Source: an uncultured Oscillospiraceae bacterium (GTDB lineage Bacteria; Bacillota; Clostridia; Oscillospirales; Acutalibacteraceae). Taken from it: 64,000 nt of DNA. The number at the start of each line of letters is the position of its first letter. Position 1 is the first letter of the stretch. Below, one piece after another: positions 43,553 to 52,672 of the stretch. The notes under the pieces are model-generated. The model saw nothing but the letters and a program-made list of their open reading frames with translations, was not told where the DNA came from and made no database searches. Where the stretch lies: positions 1 to 64,000 of the forward strand of contig UQBX01000009.1 in the NCBI GenBank assembly GCA_900539425.1. Direction: 5' to 3'. The translations under genes and the position numbers were made by a program.

Positions 43553-45529
43553 ATGGCCAGAAAGAACGAATACACTAACGAAAGCATACGGTCTTTAAAA
43601 AATGAAGACAGGGTAAGAAAAAGACCGGCAGTAATATTTGGCTCAAACGATATAGAAGGCTGCGAGCACTCCATTTTCGAAATTATGAGCAACTCTATTG
43701 ACGAGGCACGTGAAGGCCGCGGCAATAAAATCGTTGTTACAAGATTTAATGATTGCTCTGTTGAGGTGCAGGATTTCGGCGCCGGCATACCTGTTGACTA
43801 TAATAAGGCAGAGAAAGAAGAAAACTGGAAGCTTCTTTTCTGTGAACTTTATGCAGGCGGAAAATACGGCAACGGCGCAGACAACTATGAGTATTCCTTG
43901 GGTTTGAACGGTCTCGGACTCTGTGCTACACAGTACGCATCAGAATATATGGATGCCGAAATACACAGGGACGGCTTTTGTTACAAGCTTCACTTCGAAC
44001 GCGGCAAAAATATCGGCGGACTTACTAAAGAGGAATATAATAAAAAAGATACCGGTACAAGAATAAGATGGAAACCTGATTTGCAGGTGTTCACCGATAT
44101 AAATGTTCCTCTTGAATATTTTCAGGACGTGCTTAAGCGTCAGGCAATTGTAAATGACGGAATTACTTTTATTCTGAAAAATCAAACTGCAGTCGGCTTT
44201 GAAACATTCGAGTATTGCTATAAAAACGGCATCAAGGATTATGTTGAAGAACTTGCCGGAGGGAATGCTTTTACTACTCCCCAGTATTGGGAGTGTGAAA
44301 GAGTAGGTAAAGATAGGGAAGACCTCAGCGAATATAAGCTTGTCATAAAAGCGGCGCTTTGTTTTTCAATCAAAAATCAATGTAAAGAATATTACCACAA
44401 TTCAAGTTTTCTTGAGCACGGCGGTGCTCCTGAGAAAGCTTTTAAAAGCGCGTTTGTAAACCAAATAAACGCATATCTTAAAGCGAATAATAAGTATACT
44501 AAAACTGACAGTCAGATAAATATTCAGGATATTGAAGATATACTTATTTTCGTTGTTTCATCTTTTTCTACACAAACTTCTTATGAAAACCAGACTAAGA
44601 AGTCTATAACAAATAAATTTATACAGGAAGCAATGACTGACTTTTTCAGGAAACAGCTTGAAGTATATTTTATTGAAAATAAAATGGATGCGGACAAGAT
44701 TGCCGATCAGGTTCTTATCAATATGCGAAGCAGAGTAAAGGCTGAAAACACAAGAAAGAGCCTTAAATCAACGCTTCAGACAAAAATAGATATGACAAAC
44801 CGTGTCCAGAAGTTTGTTGACTGCCGTTCAAAAAATGTAGAGGAAAGAGAACTCTTTATTGTTGAGGGTGATTCGGCTCTTGGTGCATGTAAACAGGCTA
44901 GGGACGCTAATTTCCAGGCTATAATGCCTATTCGCGGAAAGATACTTAATTGCTTAAAAAGTGAATACAGCAAAATATTTAAAAATGAGATTATAACCGA
45001 CCTCATAAAAGTTCTTGGCTGCGGTGTGGAGATGCGTTCTAAGGCTTCAAAGGAATTATCAGCTTTTGATATAAATAATCTTCGTTGGAGCAAAGTTTTG
45101 ATCTGTACGGATGCTGATGTTGACGGCTTCCATATCAGAACTCTTGTGCTTACAATGATTTACAGACTTATGCCACAGCTTATAGAGCAGGGAAAAGTTT
45201 ATATTGATGAATCTCCTCTTTATGAAGTAACATGCAAAGACCAGACTTATTTTGCCTATAATGAAATGGAAATGGATAAAATAAGGGAAGAACTTAAAGG
45301 TAAAAAGTATACCGTTCAGCGTTCAAAAGGTCTTGGCGAAAATGAAGCGGATATGATGTCTCTTACTACAATGAACCCTGAAACAAGAAGATTGATTCTT
45401 GTAACTCCTGATGAAGCTGAAAAAACTTCTCAGATATTTGATCTGCTGCTTGGGGATAATCTTGAGGGCAGAAAACAGTATATAACGGATTACGGCTATC
45501 TGTACCTTGATGCAGCGGACGTAAGTTGA
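43553..45529 (+). CDS. parE: Type IIA DNA topoisomerase subunit B (ParE-like)
   Basis: 658 residues. GHKL ATPase: IMSNSIDEAREG near 44-55 (Asn/Glu), VQDFGAGIPV near 70, and GLNGLGLCATQYASEYMDAE near 121. Toprim: VEGDSALGACKQARD near 440 (Glu) and CTDADVDGFHIRTL near 520 (DxD), then RSKGLGENEADMM. The N-terminal motif RKRPAVIFGS differs from the usual RKRPGMYIGS, and GLNGLGLCAT from GLHGVGxSVV, so it is divergent from standard GyrB/ParE. Works with the following subunit A gene, 13 bp downstream. The parE name is by arrangement and lack of gyrase-specific features. Confidence 0.82.
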   Translation: MARKNEYTNESIRSLKNEDRVRKRPAVIFGSNDIEGCEHSIFEIMSNSIDEAREGRGNKIVVTRFNDCSVEVQDFGAGIPVDYNKAEKEENWKLLFCELYAGGKYGNGADNYEYSLGLNGLGLCATQYASEYMDAEIHRDGFCYKLHFERGKNIGGLTKEEYNKKDTGTRIRWKPDLQVFTDINVPLEYFQDVLKRQAIVNDGITFILKNQTAVGFETFEYCYKNGIKDYVEELAGGNAFTTPQYWECERVGKDREDLSEYKLVIKAALCFSIKNQCKEYYHNSSFLEHGGAPEKAFKSAFVNQINAYLKANNKYTKTDSQINIQDIEDILIFVVSSFSTQTSYENQTKKSITNKFIQEAMTDFFRKQLEVYFIENKMDADKIADQVLINMRSRVKAENTRKSLKSTLQTKIDMTNRVQKFVDCRSKNVEERELFIVEGDSALGACKQARDANFQAIMPIRGKILNCLKSEYSKIFKNEIITDLIKVLGCGVEMRSKASKELSAFDINNLRWSKVLICTDADVDGFHIRTLVLTMIYRLMPQLIEQGKVYIDESPLYEVTCKDQTYFAYNEMEMDKIREELKGKKYTVQRSKGLGENEADMMSLTTMNPETRRLILVTPDEAEKTSQIFDLLLGDNLEGRKQYITDYGYLYLDAADVS

Positions 45530-45542
45530 TTTAGGTGAAATT

Positions 45543-47786
45543 ATGCCAAGAAGAAAAAAAGATATTAAAAGTGAAACTGATTCGCATTTAAACGAAAATG
45601 TTCATATTGAAAACGCGGGAACAGTAAAAAATGAAGTCATTACTGAGACAATAAAGAGCAACTTTATGCCATATGCTATGAGCATTATATTGTCCCGTGC
45701 ACTTCCTGAAATTGATGGTCTTAAACCATCTCACAGAAAGCTATTATACACAATGTATAATATGGGTCTTTTAAACGGACAAACCATTAAAAGTGCAAAT
45801 ATTGTAGGACGCACAATGCAGCTTAACCCCCACGGTGATGCTTCAATATATGAAACGCTTGTGCGCCTTTCCCGAGGCAATGAATCACTGCTTTATCCTT
45901 TTGTTGAATCAAAAGGAAACTTCGGTAAAGCATATTCTAAAAATATGATGTATGCCGCATCGCGTTATACTGAGGCGAAGCTTGCGCCAATTTGTACCGA
46001 ACTGTTTTCGGATATTGACAAAGACACGGTTGATTTTGTTGACAACTATGACAACACCATGAAAGAACCCCGTCTTTTGCCTGTAACATTTCCTACGGTT
46101 CTCTGCAATGTTACAACAGGTATTGCGGCAGGCATGGCGTCTTCAATTGCTTCTTTCAATATCAGGGAAGTATGCGAAACAACAATTGCGCTTATGAAAA
46201 ACAAAGCGCATGTTATATCTGATACTCTTATTGCTCCTGATTTTGTAGGGGGCGGATATGTCATTTATGATAAAGATGAACTTGAAAAAATTTATGAAAC
46301 AGGTAAGGGTTCAGTAAAAGTTCGTGCTAAATACAGTTATGATAAATCTTACAACTGTATTGACATTACTGAAATTCCGCCAACTGCCACTTCGGAAGCG
46401 ATTATTGATAAAATAGTTGAACTGGCTAAAGCGAATAAGGTTAAGGAAATTTCTGATATAAGAGATGAAACAGACCTCAAAGGTCTTAAAATAACAATTG
46501 ATCTGAAAAGGGGAACAGATCCTGATAAGCTTATGCAGCGTCTTTACAAGCTTACTCCTCTTGAAGATTCGTTTTCATGCAATTTCAATCTGCTTATAGA
46601 CGGAAAGCCCGGTGTGCGCGGTGTCAGGGAAATACTTAACGAATGGGTGAATTTCAGACTCAACTGCATTACAAGACGCGTCAATTTCAGTTTGAACAAA
46701 AAAAGAAAGCAGCTTCACCTTCTCAAAGGTCTGTCAAAGATTCTGCTTGATATTGATAAGGCAATTAAAATTGTAAGAGAAACGGAAAATGAAGCTGATG
46801 TTGTGCCTAATCTTATGATAGGTTTCGGCATTGATGAAACTCAGGCTGAATATGTTGCGGAAATAAAGCTTCGTCATTTAAACCGAGAGTATATTTTAAA
46901 ACGTATAAATGACATTGAAAATCTTGAAAATGAGATTGCTGAACTTGAAGAAATTCTTTCAAGCGACAGGAAAAAGAAACAGATAATTATCTCAGAACTT
47001 CAGAACGTTATTAAAAAATATGATAACGGAAGAAAATCTGAGATACTTTATGATATTCCTGAGGATACGGTTACTCAGGAAGTTGAGATTGCAGATTATC
47101 CGGTAACTGTATTTATAACTAAGGGCGGATATCTTAAAAAGATAAAGACCGCAAATCTCAGAATGAGCGGGGAACAAAAAGTAAAAGAAGGCGATGTAAT
47201 AGAAAGGAGCGAAGAATGTTCAAATAAAGACGAGCTTCTTGTGTTTACCTCGCTTCACCAGGTCTATAAAGCAAAGCTTGATGATTTCCCTGATACAAAA
47301 GCTTCTGTTTTGGGAGAATATTTGCCCGGAAAACTTGAAATGGAAGAAAACGAAGCGGTATTGTATACCGCCGTTGTCAAAGAATACAAAGGCTATATGA
47401 TATTTGTATTTGAAAACGGAAAGCTTGCAAAAGTAGATTTATCCGCTTATGAAACCAAAACCAACCGAAAAAAGCTTATTAATGCTTTTTCCGATAAATC
47501 ACCGCTTGCTTCTGCAGTTTACCTTGAGGAAGACAAGGATATTGTTATCACATCTCAGAGCGGCAGAAATCTTTTGCTTAACACAGCGATAGTAATGCCT
47601 AAAACAACTAAAAACACTCAGGGCGTGCAGGCTATGACATTAAAGAAAAAAAGCGATAAAGTAATATCGCTTCATTTGTTCCAGCCCGGTGAATTTGAAA
47701 AGGAATGGCGTTTCAGGCCTAAAAATCTGCCGGCAGCCGGCGCGCTGCTCAGCGCCTCTGATGTTGGAGAACAGCTGACTTTTTAA
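45543..47786 (+). CDS. parC: Type IIA DNA topoisomerase subunit A (ParC-like)
   Basis: 747 residues. Breakage-reunion domain starts MPYAMSIILSRALPEIDGLKPSHRK near 41-65. The catalytic Tyr is in MYAASRYTEAKLAPI near 144. A coiled-coil gate follows (near 445-490), then a shorter beta-pinwheel C-terminal domain (FITKGGYLKKIKTANLRM near 523, ITSQSGRNLLLNTAIVMPKTT near 673). No QRRGGKG gyrase box is visible, which favours a decatenating, topo IV-like role over supercoiling. It is paired with the subunit B gene as one operon. Confidence 0.82.
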   Translation: MPRRKKDIKSETDSHLNENVHIENAGTVKNEVITETIKSNFMPYAMSIILSRALPEIDGLKPSHRKLLYTMYNMGLLNGQTIKSANIVGRTMQLNPHGDASIYETLVRLSRGNESLLYPFVESKGNFGKAYSKNMMYAASRYTEAKLAPICTELFSDIDKDTVDFVDNYDNTMKEPRLLPVTFPTVLCNVTTGIAAGMASSIASFNIREVCETTIALMKNKAHVISDTLIAPDFVGGGYVIYDKDELEKIYETGKGSVKVRAKYSYDKSYNCIDITEIPPTATSEAIIDKIVELAKANKVKEISDIRDETDLKGLKITIDLKRGTDPDKLMQRLYKLTPLEDSFSCNFNLLIDGKPGVRGVREILNEWVNFRLNCITRRVNFSLNKKRKQLHLLKGLSKILLDIDKAIKIVRETENEADVVPNLMIGFGIDETQAEYVAEIKLRHLNREYILKRINDIENLENEIAELEEILSSDRKKKQIIISELQNVIKKYDNGRKSEILYDIPEDTVTQEVEIADYPVTVFITKGGYLKKIKTANLRMSGEQKVKEGDVIERSEECSNKDELLVFTSLHQVYKAKLDDFPDTKASVLGEYLPGKLEMEENEAVLYTAVVKEYKGYMIFVFENGKLAKVDLSAYETKTNRKKLINAFSDKSPLASAVYLEEDKDIVITSQSGRNLLLNTAIVMPKTTKNTQGVQAMTLKKKSDKVISLHLFQPGEFEKEWRFRPKNLPAAGALLSASDVGEQLTF

Positions 47787-47914
47787 CGTAAATATATGTA
47801 AATACCGCTTTTGCAAGCGGCAGGCGGTAAAAGCAAACGCTGAATTTCTACCGTCACAAATAGTATTGTTATAAACGCAATAATAATTCAAGTTAATTAA
47901 TGGTAAAAAAACAC

Positions 47915-47943
47915 TTGCAATAAATAAAAGTATGTGATATAAT
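47915..47943 (+). promoter_or_regulatory. secG promoter
   Basis: TTGCAA (47915-47920), 17-bp spacer, TATAAT (47938-47943) with extended TGA. The 190 bp before secG otherwise holds a short hairpin CCGCTT/AAGCGG without a T-run and no other feature I can support. Confidence 0.82.
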
Positions 47944-47977
47944 CCATTAGTATTAAATATCTACGGAGGATTATCTC

Positions 47978-48229
47978 ATGCTTTGGTATCATTATGTTTT
48001 CGGTGTGATTCTTATACTCGTTTCCATAATCATTATTGCAGTAGTTCTTTTGCAGGAAGGCCGTTCACAGAACCTTTCAGGTGCTATTGCCGGTGGTGCC
48101 GATACATTTCTTGGTAAATCAAAAGGCCGCACAATTGAAGCAAAACTCGAGAAAATTACTAAGTGGCTTATTGTTGCATTCTTTATTCTTGTGCTTGCAG
48201 CATTCTTGATTTTCCTGTTTATCGGCTGA
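47978..48229 (+). CDS. secG: Preprotein translocase subunit SecG
   Basis: 83 residues, two membrane helices (about 5-25 and 60-82) around a loop with LLQEGRSQNLSGAIAGGADTFLGKSKGRT, the SecG signature. Auxiliary subunit of the SecYEG channel. GGAGG precedes the ATG. A terminator follows immediately. Confidence 0.95.
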   Translation: MLWYHYVFGVILILVSIIIIAVVLLQEGRSQNLSGAIAGGADTFLGKSKGRTIEAKLEKITKWLIVAFFILVLAAFLIFLFIG

Positions 48230-48243
48230 TAATTTGATTTATT

Positions 48244-48278
48244 AATAACCTTGCGTTGAGCAGGGTTATTTTTTTTGG
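48244..48278 (+). terminator. Intrinsic terminator after secG
   Basis: 11-bp stem AATAACCTTGC/GCAGGGTTATT (one G-T pair), loop GTTGA, followed by eight T. The next gene starts eight bases after the T-run. Confidence 0.85.
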
Positions 48279-48285
48279 TGAACAG

Positions 48286-49143
48286 ATGGATTATGTAATT
48301 TTTGATCTTGAATGGAATAATGCATACGATTACAAAGAGAAGAAAGGCGTCAACGAAATAATAGAGATTGGCGCAGTTCGTCTTGATAAAGATCTTAATA
48401 TCTCAGATACTTTTACTCAGCTCGTAAAGCCAAAACTATCAAAAAAGCTTTCCAAGCGTTTTGTAGATCTCACAAGTATTACTAAAGAAGAAATTGCACA
48501 GAATGGCATTTCTTTTGAAAAAGCTATGAGTGATTTTGCAGAATGGGCAGGTACAGACGCCGTTTTTATGAGCTGGTCAAACAGTGATCTTTATGTGCTT
48601 GTTTCTAACTATAAACGTTTTTTCGGCAAAACTAATGTTTCTTTTATGAAAAGATACATGGATTGCCAGAAATACTGTCAGTCTTTCATCGAAAACTGTA
48701 AAGAGCAAATAAGCCTTACACATTGCGCTGAAAGATTTGAAATAAATGTTGAAGAAGAAAACCTTCACAGAGCACTTGAAGACTGTTATGTTGCGGCAGC
48801 ATGCTTTAAAAAAGTTTTCGATAAAAAAAGGGCAGAGGAAATGAGTGAACTTTGCGGAGATGACTTTTTCGGGCGTCTTGCATTCAAACCTTATGTTATT
48901 ACTGCTCCTGTTTCAAAGGAATATAACTTTTATAAAGAGGTATTTTCCTGCCCGTGCTGCTCAGAAGATTTAAAGAGAATAAGCGATGTGCAGCTTGTCA
49001 ATAATTCATTTAAAACAGTATTTCTCTGCAAAAACTGTAATAAAAAATTCTGGGGATTTGTGCGTGTAAAACGTCTTTACGACGGTATTAGTACTTCAAA
49101 AAGAATTACTGAAATGAGCAAAAATAAAGCTAAAAAATATTAA
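48286..49143 (+). CDS. DEDDh 3'-5' exonuclease with C-terminal zinc ribbon
   Basis: 285 residues. Exo I FDLEWNN near 6-12 (Asp, Glu), IEIGAVRLDKDL near 28, Exo II SWSNSDLYVL near 99 (Asp), Exo III HRALEDCYVAA near 163 (H-x4-D) give the DEDDh set of KapD/RNase T-like exonucleases. Beyond residue 215 lies a treble or ribbon with CPCC and CKNC pairs about 26 residues apart, an appended zinc ribbon that may hold RNA or DNA. The ATG at 48286 (MDYVIFDLEWN, after GGTG) is chosen over a TTG at 48256 within the secG terminator. Substrate unknown. Confidence 0.83.
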   Translation: MDYVIFDLEWNNAYDYKEKKGVNEIIEIGAVRLDKDLNISDTFTQLVKPKLSKKLSKRFVDLTSITKEEIAQNGISFEKAMSDFAEWAGTDAVFMSWSNSDLYVLVSNYKRFFGKTNVSFMKRYMDCQKYCQSFIENCKEQISLTHCAERFEINVEEENLHRALEDCYVAAACFKKVFDKKRAEEMSELCGDDFFGRLAFKPYVITAPVSKEYNFYKEVFSCPCCSEDLKRISDVQLVNNSFKTVFLCKNCNKKFWGFVRVKRLYDGISTSKRITEMSKNKAKKY

Positions 49144-49234
49144 CAAAAAGTTCTTTATTTAATAATAAAAATATAGTATAATGATAAAATGGATATATTA
49201 GGAAAATCTATTTTTACTGTAAGGAGGTATAGCA

Positions 49235-51622
49235 TTGGCAGGTAAATATGACGATTTGCTTGAATCTTTCATGAATAATTCCGCTAAGGTCTTTGATGAA
49301 GATAAAAAAATGCAGGAAGAACAGCCTAATAAAAAGCCTGCGGCTTATATTGAAAGTGACAACACCTCAAAACAGCATGTTAAAAGAACAAGAACTAAAA
49401 GTACATCAGTAAAGAAAAGTTCTCCTAAGAAACCGGTTCATAAAAAAAGCGCCGCGCCTGCTTCTTTGCCTCTAAGAATACTTCTTGGCTTTGTACTTGT
49501 AGTTGCGGTAGTATTTATAGTCTGCTTTTCCGTAATAGCAATTTACGGATACAGTTTTGTTCACGGGGATCCTGTGTTCAATCTTACTGAGGAAAAATAT
49601 TCCCAGAATCAGACTTCGTTTATTTACGGTTATGACAGTGACGGCAATCAGGTAGAGCTTACCAGACTTCACGGTGAAGAAAACCGTATATGGGTTGACC
49701 TTGATGATATGAGCCCGCATCTGAAAGATGCTTTCATAGCAATTGAGGATCAGCGTTTTGAAAAGCATCACGGTGTAGACTGGATACGAACTATCGGTGT
49801 TATTGTAAAGCCTTCTAACAGCGGTCAGGGCGGTTCCACAATTACCCAGCAGCTGATAAAGAACTTAACGGATGAAAAAGACGTTACAATTGTCCGTAAG
49901 TTTAATGAGATACTTTCCGCGCTTAACCTTGAAAGAAATTATTCCAAGGATGAAATAATAGAAGCGTATCTTAACACTATCTATCTTTCAGAAGGATGTT
50001 ACGGTGTTAAGACAGCCGCAGAAACTTATTTTGGAAAAGATGTTTCGGATCTGAATATTGCCGAATGCGCCAGCATTGCCGCAATTACTCAGTTCCCCGG
50101 AAAGTACGATCCTCTCAGAAAGCCTGAAAATAACAGGCAACGACAGCTCAGAATCCTTGAAGAAATGCTGAGTCAGGGATTTATCACTCAAGAAGAATAC
50201 GATGAAGCTGTTGCTTATGAGATGGTATTTACAAACAGTGAAAACTATCAGGGCAGTCAGGTTTCAGATTCTGAAAGCGGATCAAATGAAAATAAAATCG
50301 ATTCATACTATGTTGACTACGTTGTAAAGACTGTTCTTGAAGATCTTCAGAAAATGGGCTATACAGAAAGAAAAGCTAAGTCACTTTTGTATGGCGGTGG
50401 TCTTAAAATTTACACAGCTGTAGATTTTGATGTTCAGAATGCTCTTGAAGACGTTTATGAAAATTATAGGCGAATGCCTGATGAAACTGTTCAGGGCGCT
50501 ATGGTTGTAATGAACTACGAGGGTAGAGTTTTGGGACTTGTAGGCGGAACGGGTGAATATTCCGGTTCACTTGAGCTTAACCGAGCATTCCAGTCATACA
50601 GACAGCCGGGTTCATCTATTAAGCCGCTGTCAGTATACGGCCCCGCATTTGAAAAGAGTCTTAATGATGACAGCGTAGATATTTATTGGTCAACCCTTAT
50701 TGATGACAGACCTCTTAAAGAAGTTGACGGAAAGATGTGGCCTACTAATGAAGGCGGCGGATATTCTGGCGCTAAGACAACTATTCAGAAAGGTATTGCA
50801 AACTCTTTGAATACAATTTCAGCCAGAACGCTTGATATGATCGGCGTGGATTACGCTTACGATTATATTACAAACCGTTTCCATATTTCTTCTCTCAGCG
50901 CAGCTGACTGCGATTACGCTCCTCTTGCTACAGGTTCTCTTACAGAAGGTGTGTCGGTTCTTGAGATGACGGCGGCTTATGCTGCATTCGGAAACGGCGG
51001 TGCGTATTATCAGCCGTACTGCTATTATAAAATAGAGGACAGCCAGGGCAATGTTCTTATTGAAACTGACGCAGCCTCTACTAAAGAGCAGGCGCTGACT
51101 GAAAGCACCGGCTGGCTTATGAATAAGATCCTTCAGACAGTTATGACTTCCGGAACAGGACGCTCATACAAGATATCAGGAGTAGAATGCTTTGGTAAAA
51201 CAGGTACCACAACCGATTCTAAAGACCGCTGGTTTGTTGGCGGAACTCCGGAATACGTAGCCGCTGTTTGGTACGGATATGATATGCCGAAAGAAATCGT
51301 TTACAGACTTTCATCAAACCCTGCCGGAACGATTTGGGAAACTGTTATGAATGAGATTTATGACGTTAAGGGCAAGAATGTTACTGAATTCCCCGAATAC
51401 GACGGCATTGTTCAGAAATCTTACGATTCCTCAAACGGATTGCTTACAAATTACTCGAGCGGCAATACAGGCTGGTACGATGTAAATAATTTACCCGGTT
51501 ATTCTACAAGAAGCCGCAGCAGTTCAAGCAGTTCTTCATCTTCATCAGACGAAGATAAAAAGTCCAATGAGGAGACAACAGCAGCAAAAGAAGAGGAAAC
51601 TTCTGAGGCTGCCGACGAATAG
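49235..51622 (+). CDS. Class A penicillin-binding protein (transglycosylase/transpeptidase)
   Basis: 795 residues. Basic cytoplasmic tail with KKSSPKKPVHKKS, a membrane helix near 80-105, and a GT51 domain (AFIAIEDQRFEKHHGVD near 167 with the catalytic Glu; GGSTITQQLIKNL near 200). The transpeptidase has SxxK in PGSSIKPLS near 457, SLN near 523 and KTGTT near 654. A Ser-rich then Glu-rich tail ends the protein. It polymerises and crosslinks peptidoglycan outside the membrane. The start is TTG at 49235, seven bases after AAGGAGG. PBP1A/PonA-like. Confidence 0.94.
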   Translation: MAGKYDDLLESFMNNSAKVFDEDKKMQEEQPNKKPAAYIESDNTSKQHVKRTRTKSTSVKKSSPKKPVHKKSAAPASLPLRILLGFVLVVAVVFIVCFSVIAIYGYSFVHGDPVFNLTEEKYSQNQTSFIYGYDSDGNQVELTRLHGEENRIWVDLDDMSPHLKDAFIAIEDQRFEKHHGVDWIRTIGVIVKPSNSGQGGSTITQQLIKNLTDEKDVTIVRKFNEILSALNLERNYSKDEIIEAYLNTIYLSEGCYGVKTAAETYFGKDVSDLNIAECASIAAITQFPGKYDPLRKPENNRQRQLRILEEMLSQGFITQEEYDEAVAYEMVFTNSENYQGSQVSDSESGSNENKIDSYYVDYVVKTVLEDLQKMGYTERKAKSLLYGGGLKIYTAVDFDVQNALEDVYENYRRMPDETVQGAMVVMNYEGRVLGLVGGTGEYSGSLELNRAFQSYRQPGSSIKPLSVYGPAFEKSLNDDSVDIYWSTLIDDRPLKEVDGKMWPTNEGGGYSGAKTTIQKGIANSLNTISARTLDMIGVDYAYDYITNRFHISSLSAADCDYAPLATGSLTEGVSVLEMTAAYAAFGNGGAYYQPYCYYKIEDSQGNVLIETDAASTKEQALTESTGWLMNKILQTVMTSGTGRSYKISGVECFGKTGTTTDSKDRWFVGGTPEYVAAVWYGYDMPKEIVYRLSSNPAGTIWETVMNEIYDVKGKNVTEFPEYDGIVQKSYDSSNGLLTNYSSGNTGWYDVNNLPGYSTRSRSSSSSSSSSSDEDKKSNEETTAAKEEETSEAADE

Positions 51623-51631
51623 ACTGTTAGG

Positions 51632-51672
51632 TTATAACGGCGTCATTTAATGATGCCGTTATAATTGTTTTA
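51632..51672 (+). terminator. Terminator after the PBP gene
   Basis: 15-bp stem from 51632 to 51664 (TTATAACGGC... paired, one G-T) with a 3-base loop, followed by the weak T-tract TTGTTTT. Confidence 0.7.
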
Positions 51673-51709
51673 GCTATTTATTCTAAAAACAGTCAATAGG
51701 AGAAAATTA

Positions 51710-52120
51710 ATGATAATTATGTCTGTTGATTACGGTGACGCAAGAACGGGCGTTGCATTTTGTGATGCTAAAGAGATATTGGCTTCTCCGTACTGTGTGG
51801 TAAATGAAAAGTATAAACCAAAGCTTGTTGATAAACTTGCTGTGATAGCTGCAGATAAAAAGGCTGAAAAAATCATCATCGGGCTTCCTGTTAATATGGA
51901 CGGCACATATGGTTACCGCTGTGACGAGTGCCGTGAACTCGGCGATATGTTAAAACAAAAATCAGGCATAGATGTTGAATATCAGGATGAGCGTCTGACT
52001 ACCGTAATTGCTCACGGTTATTTAAACGATAACAACGTAAGAGGTAAAAAAAGAAAAGAAACGGTTGATGCTGTATCTGCTGTTATTATCCTTCAATCTT
52101 ATTTGGATAAGAATAAATGA
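51710..52120 (+). CDS. ruvX: RuvX/YqgF-family Holliday-junction resolvase-like nuclease
   Basis: 136 residues. MSVDYGDARTGVAFCD near 4-19 (first Asp), IIGLPVNMDGTYGYRCDECREL near 60 and YQDERLTTVIAH near 95 give the RNase H-like YqgF core. Members process pre-16S rRNA or nick DNA junctions. AGGAG lies eight bases before the ATG. The stop abuts the GTG of the M50 protease gene. Confidence 0.92.
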   Translation: MIIMSVDYGDARTGVAFCDAKEILASPYCVVNEKYKPKLVDKLAVIAADKKAEKIIIGLPVNMDGTYGYRCDECRELGDMLKQKSGIDVEYQDERLTTVIAHGYLNDNNVRGKKRKETVDAVSAVIILQSYLDKNK

Positions 52121-52672
52121 GTGATTGTTGCCGTAAGATTTTACGGTGATAATTTGGAAATTTTCATAAAGGGTTTTAAAATCAGAATTGAGTTTTCATT
52201 TATTTTCATTCTGTGTCTGAGTCTTGTTTTAGGATATAAAAACACAGGACTTCTGATTTTATTTTGTTTTTTGCATGAAATAGGTCATTTACTTGCTCTT
52301 GTGGCAGTCGGCGGAAAACCGGACAGTTTGAATATTTCTTTTTTCGGAATTGCTTTGAAATATTCGTGTAAACTTTCAATTGCAAAAGAAGCGTTAGTTA
52401 TTGCTTCAGGGCCGATAATAAATGTTATTATGTTTTTAGCGCTCCAAGATGAAATAAATCTTTTTCTTGCCGCTTTGAACTTGCTGCCCGTATTTCCTCT
52501 TGACGGGGGCAGACTTATTAATCTTGTATTTCCGCGCGCTTCTAAATATGTAAGCATCGCTTTTTTAGCGATTATGCTTATAGCTTCAGTTTATGTACTT
52601 ATATATCACTCGGTATTCTCATTGCTTTTGCTTTGTTTATACCTGATAGTTTTTAATATGAGGTCACTATGA
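52121..52672 (+). CDS. M50-family intramembrane metalloprotease
   Basis: 183 residues, multi-pass. Zinc motif FLHEIGHLLAL near 48-58 (HExxH) and NLLPVFPLDGGRLI near 119-132 (third ligand Asp) mark a site-2 protease-type enzyme of the SpoIVFB group. No CBS or PDZ domain. Start uncertain: GTG 52121 has no ribosome site, whereas TTG 52155 follows GGTGATAAT. In a spore former a SpoIVFB-like role in pro-sigma-K processing is possible, but a partner SpoIVFA gene is not seen next to it. It overlaps the radical SAM gene by 4 bp. Confidence 0.82.
   Translation: MIVAVRFYGDNLEIFIKGFKIRIEFSFIFILCLSLVLGYKNTGLLILFCFLHEIGHLLALVAVGGKPDSLNISFFGIALKYSCKLSIAKEALVIASGPIINVIMFLALQDEINLFLAALNLLPVFPLDGGRLINLVFPRASKYVSIAFLAIMLIASVYVLIYHSVFSLLLLCLYLIVFNMRSL

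Noticed and set aside
47787..47914. Terminator or small RNA between parC and secG
   Set aside because: The CCGCTT/AAGCGG hairpin has no T-run, and no conserved small-RNA feature can be recognised by eye.
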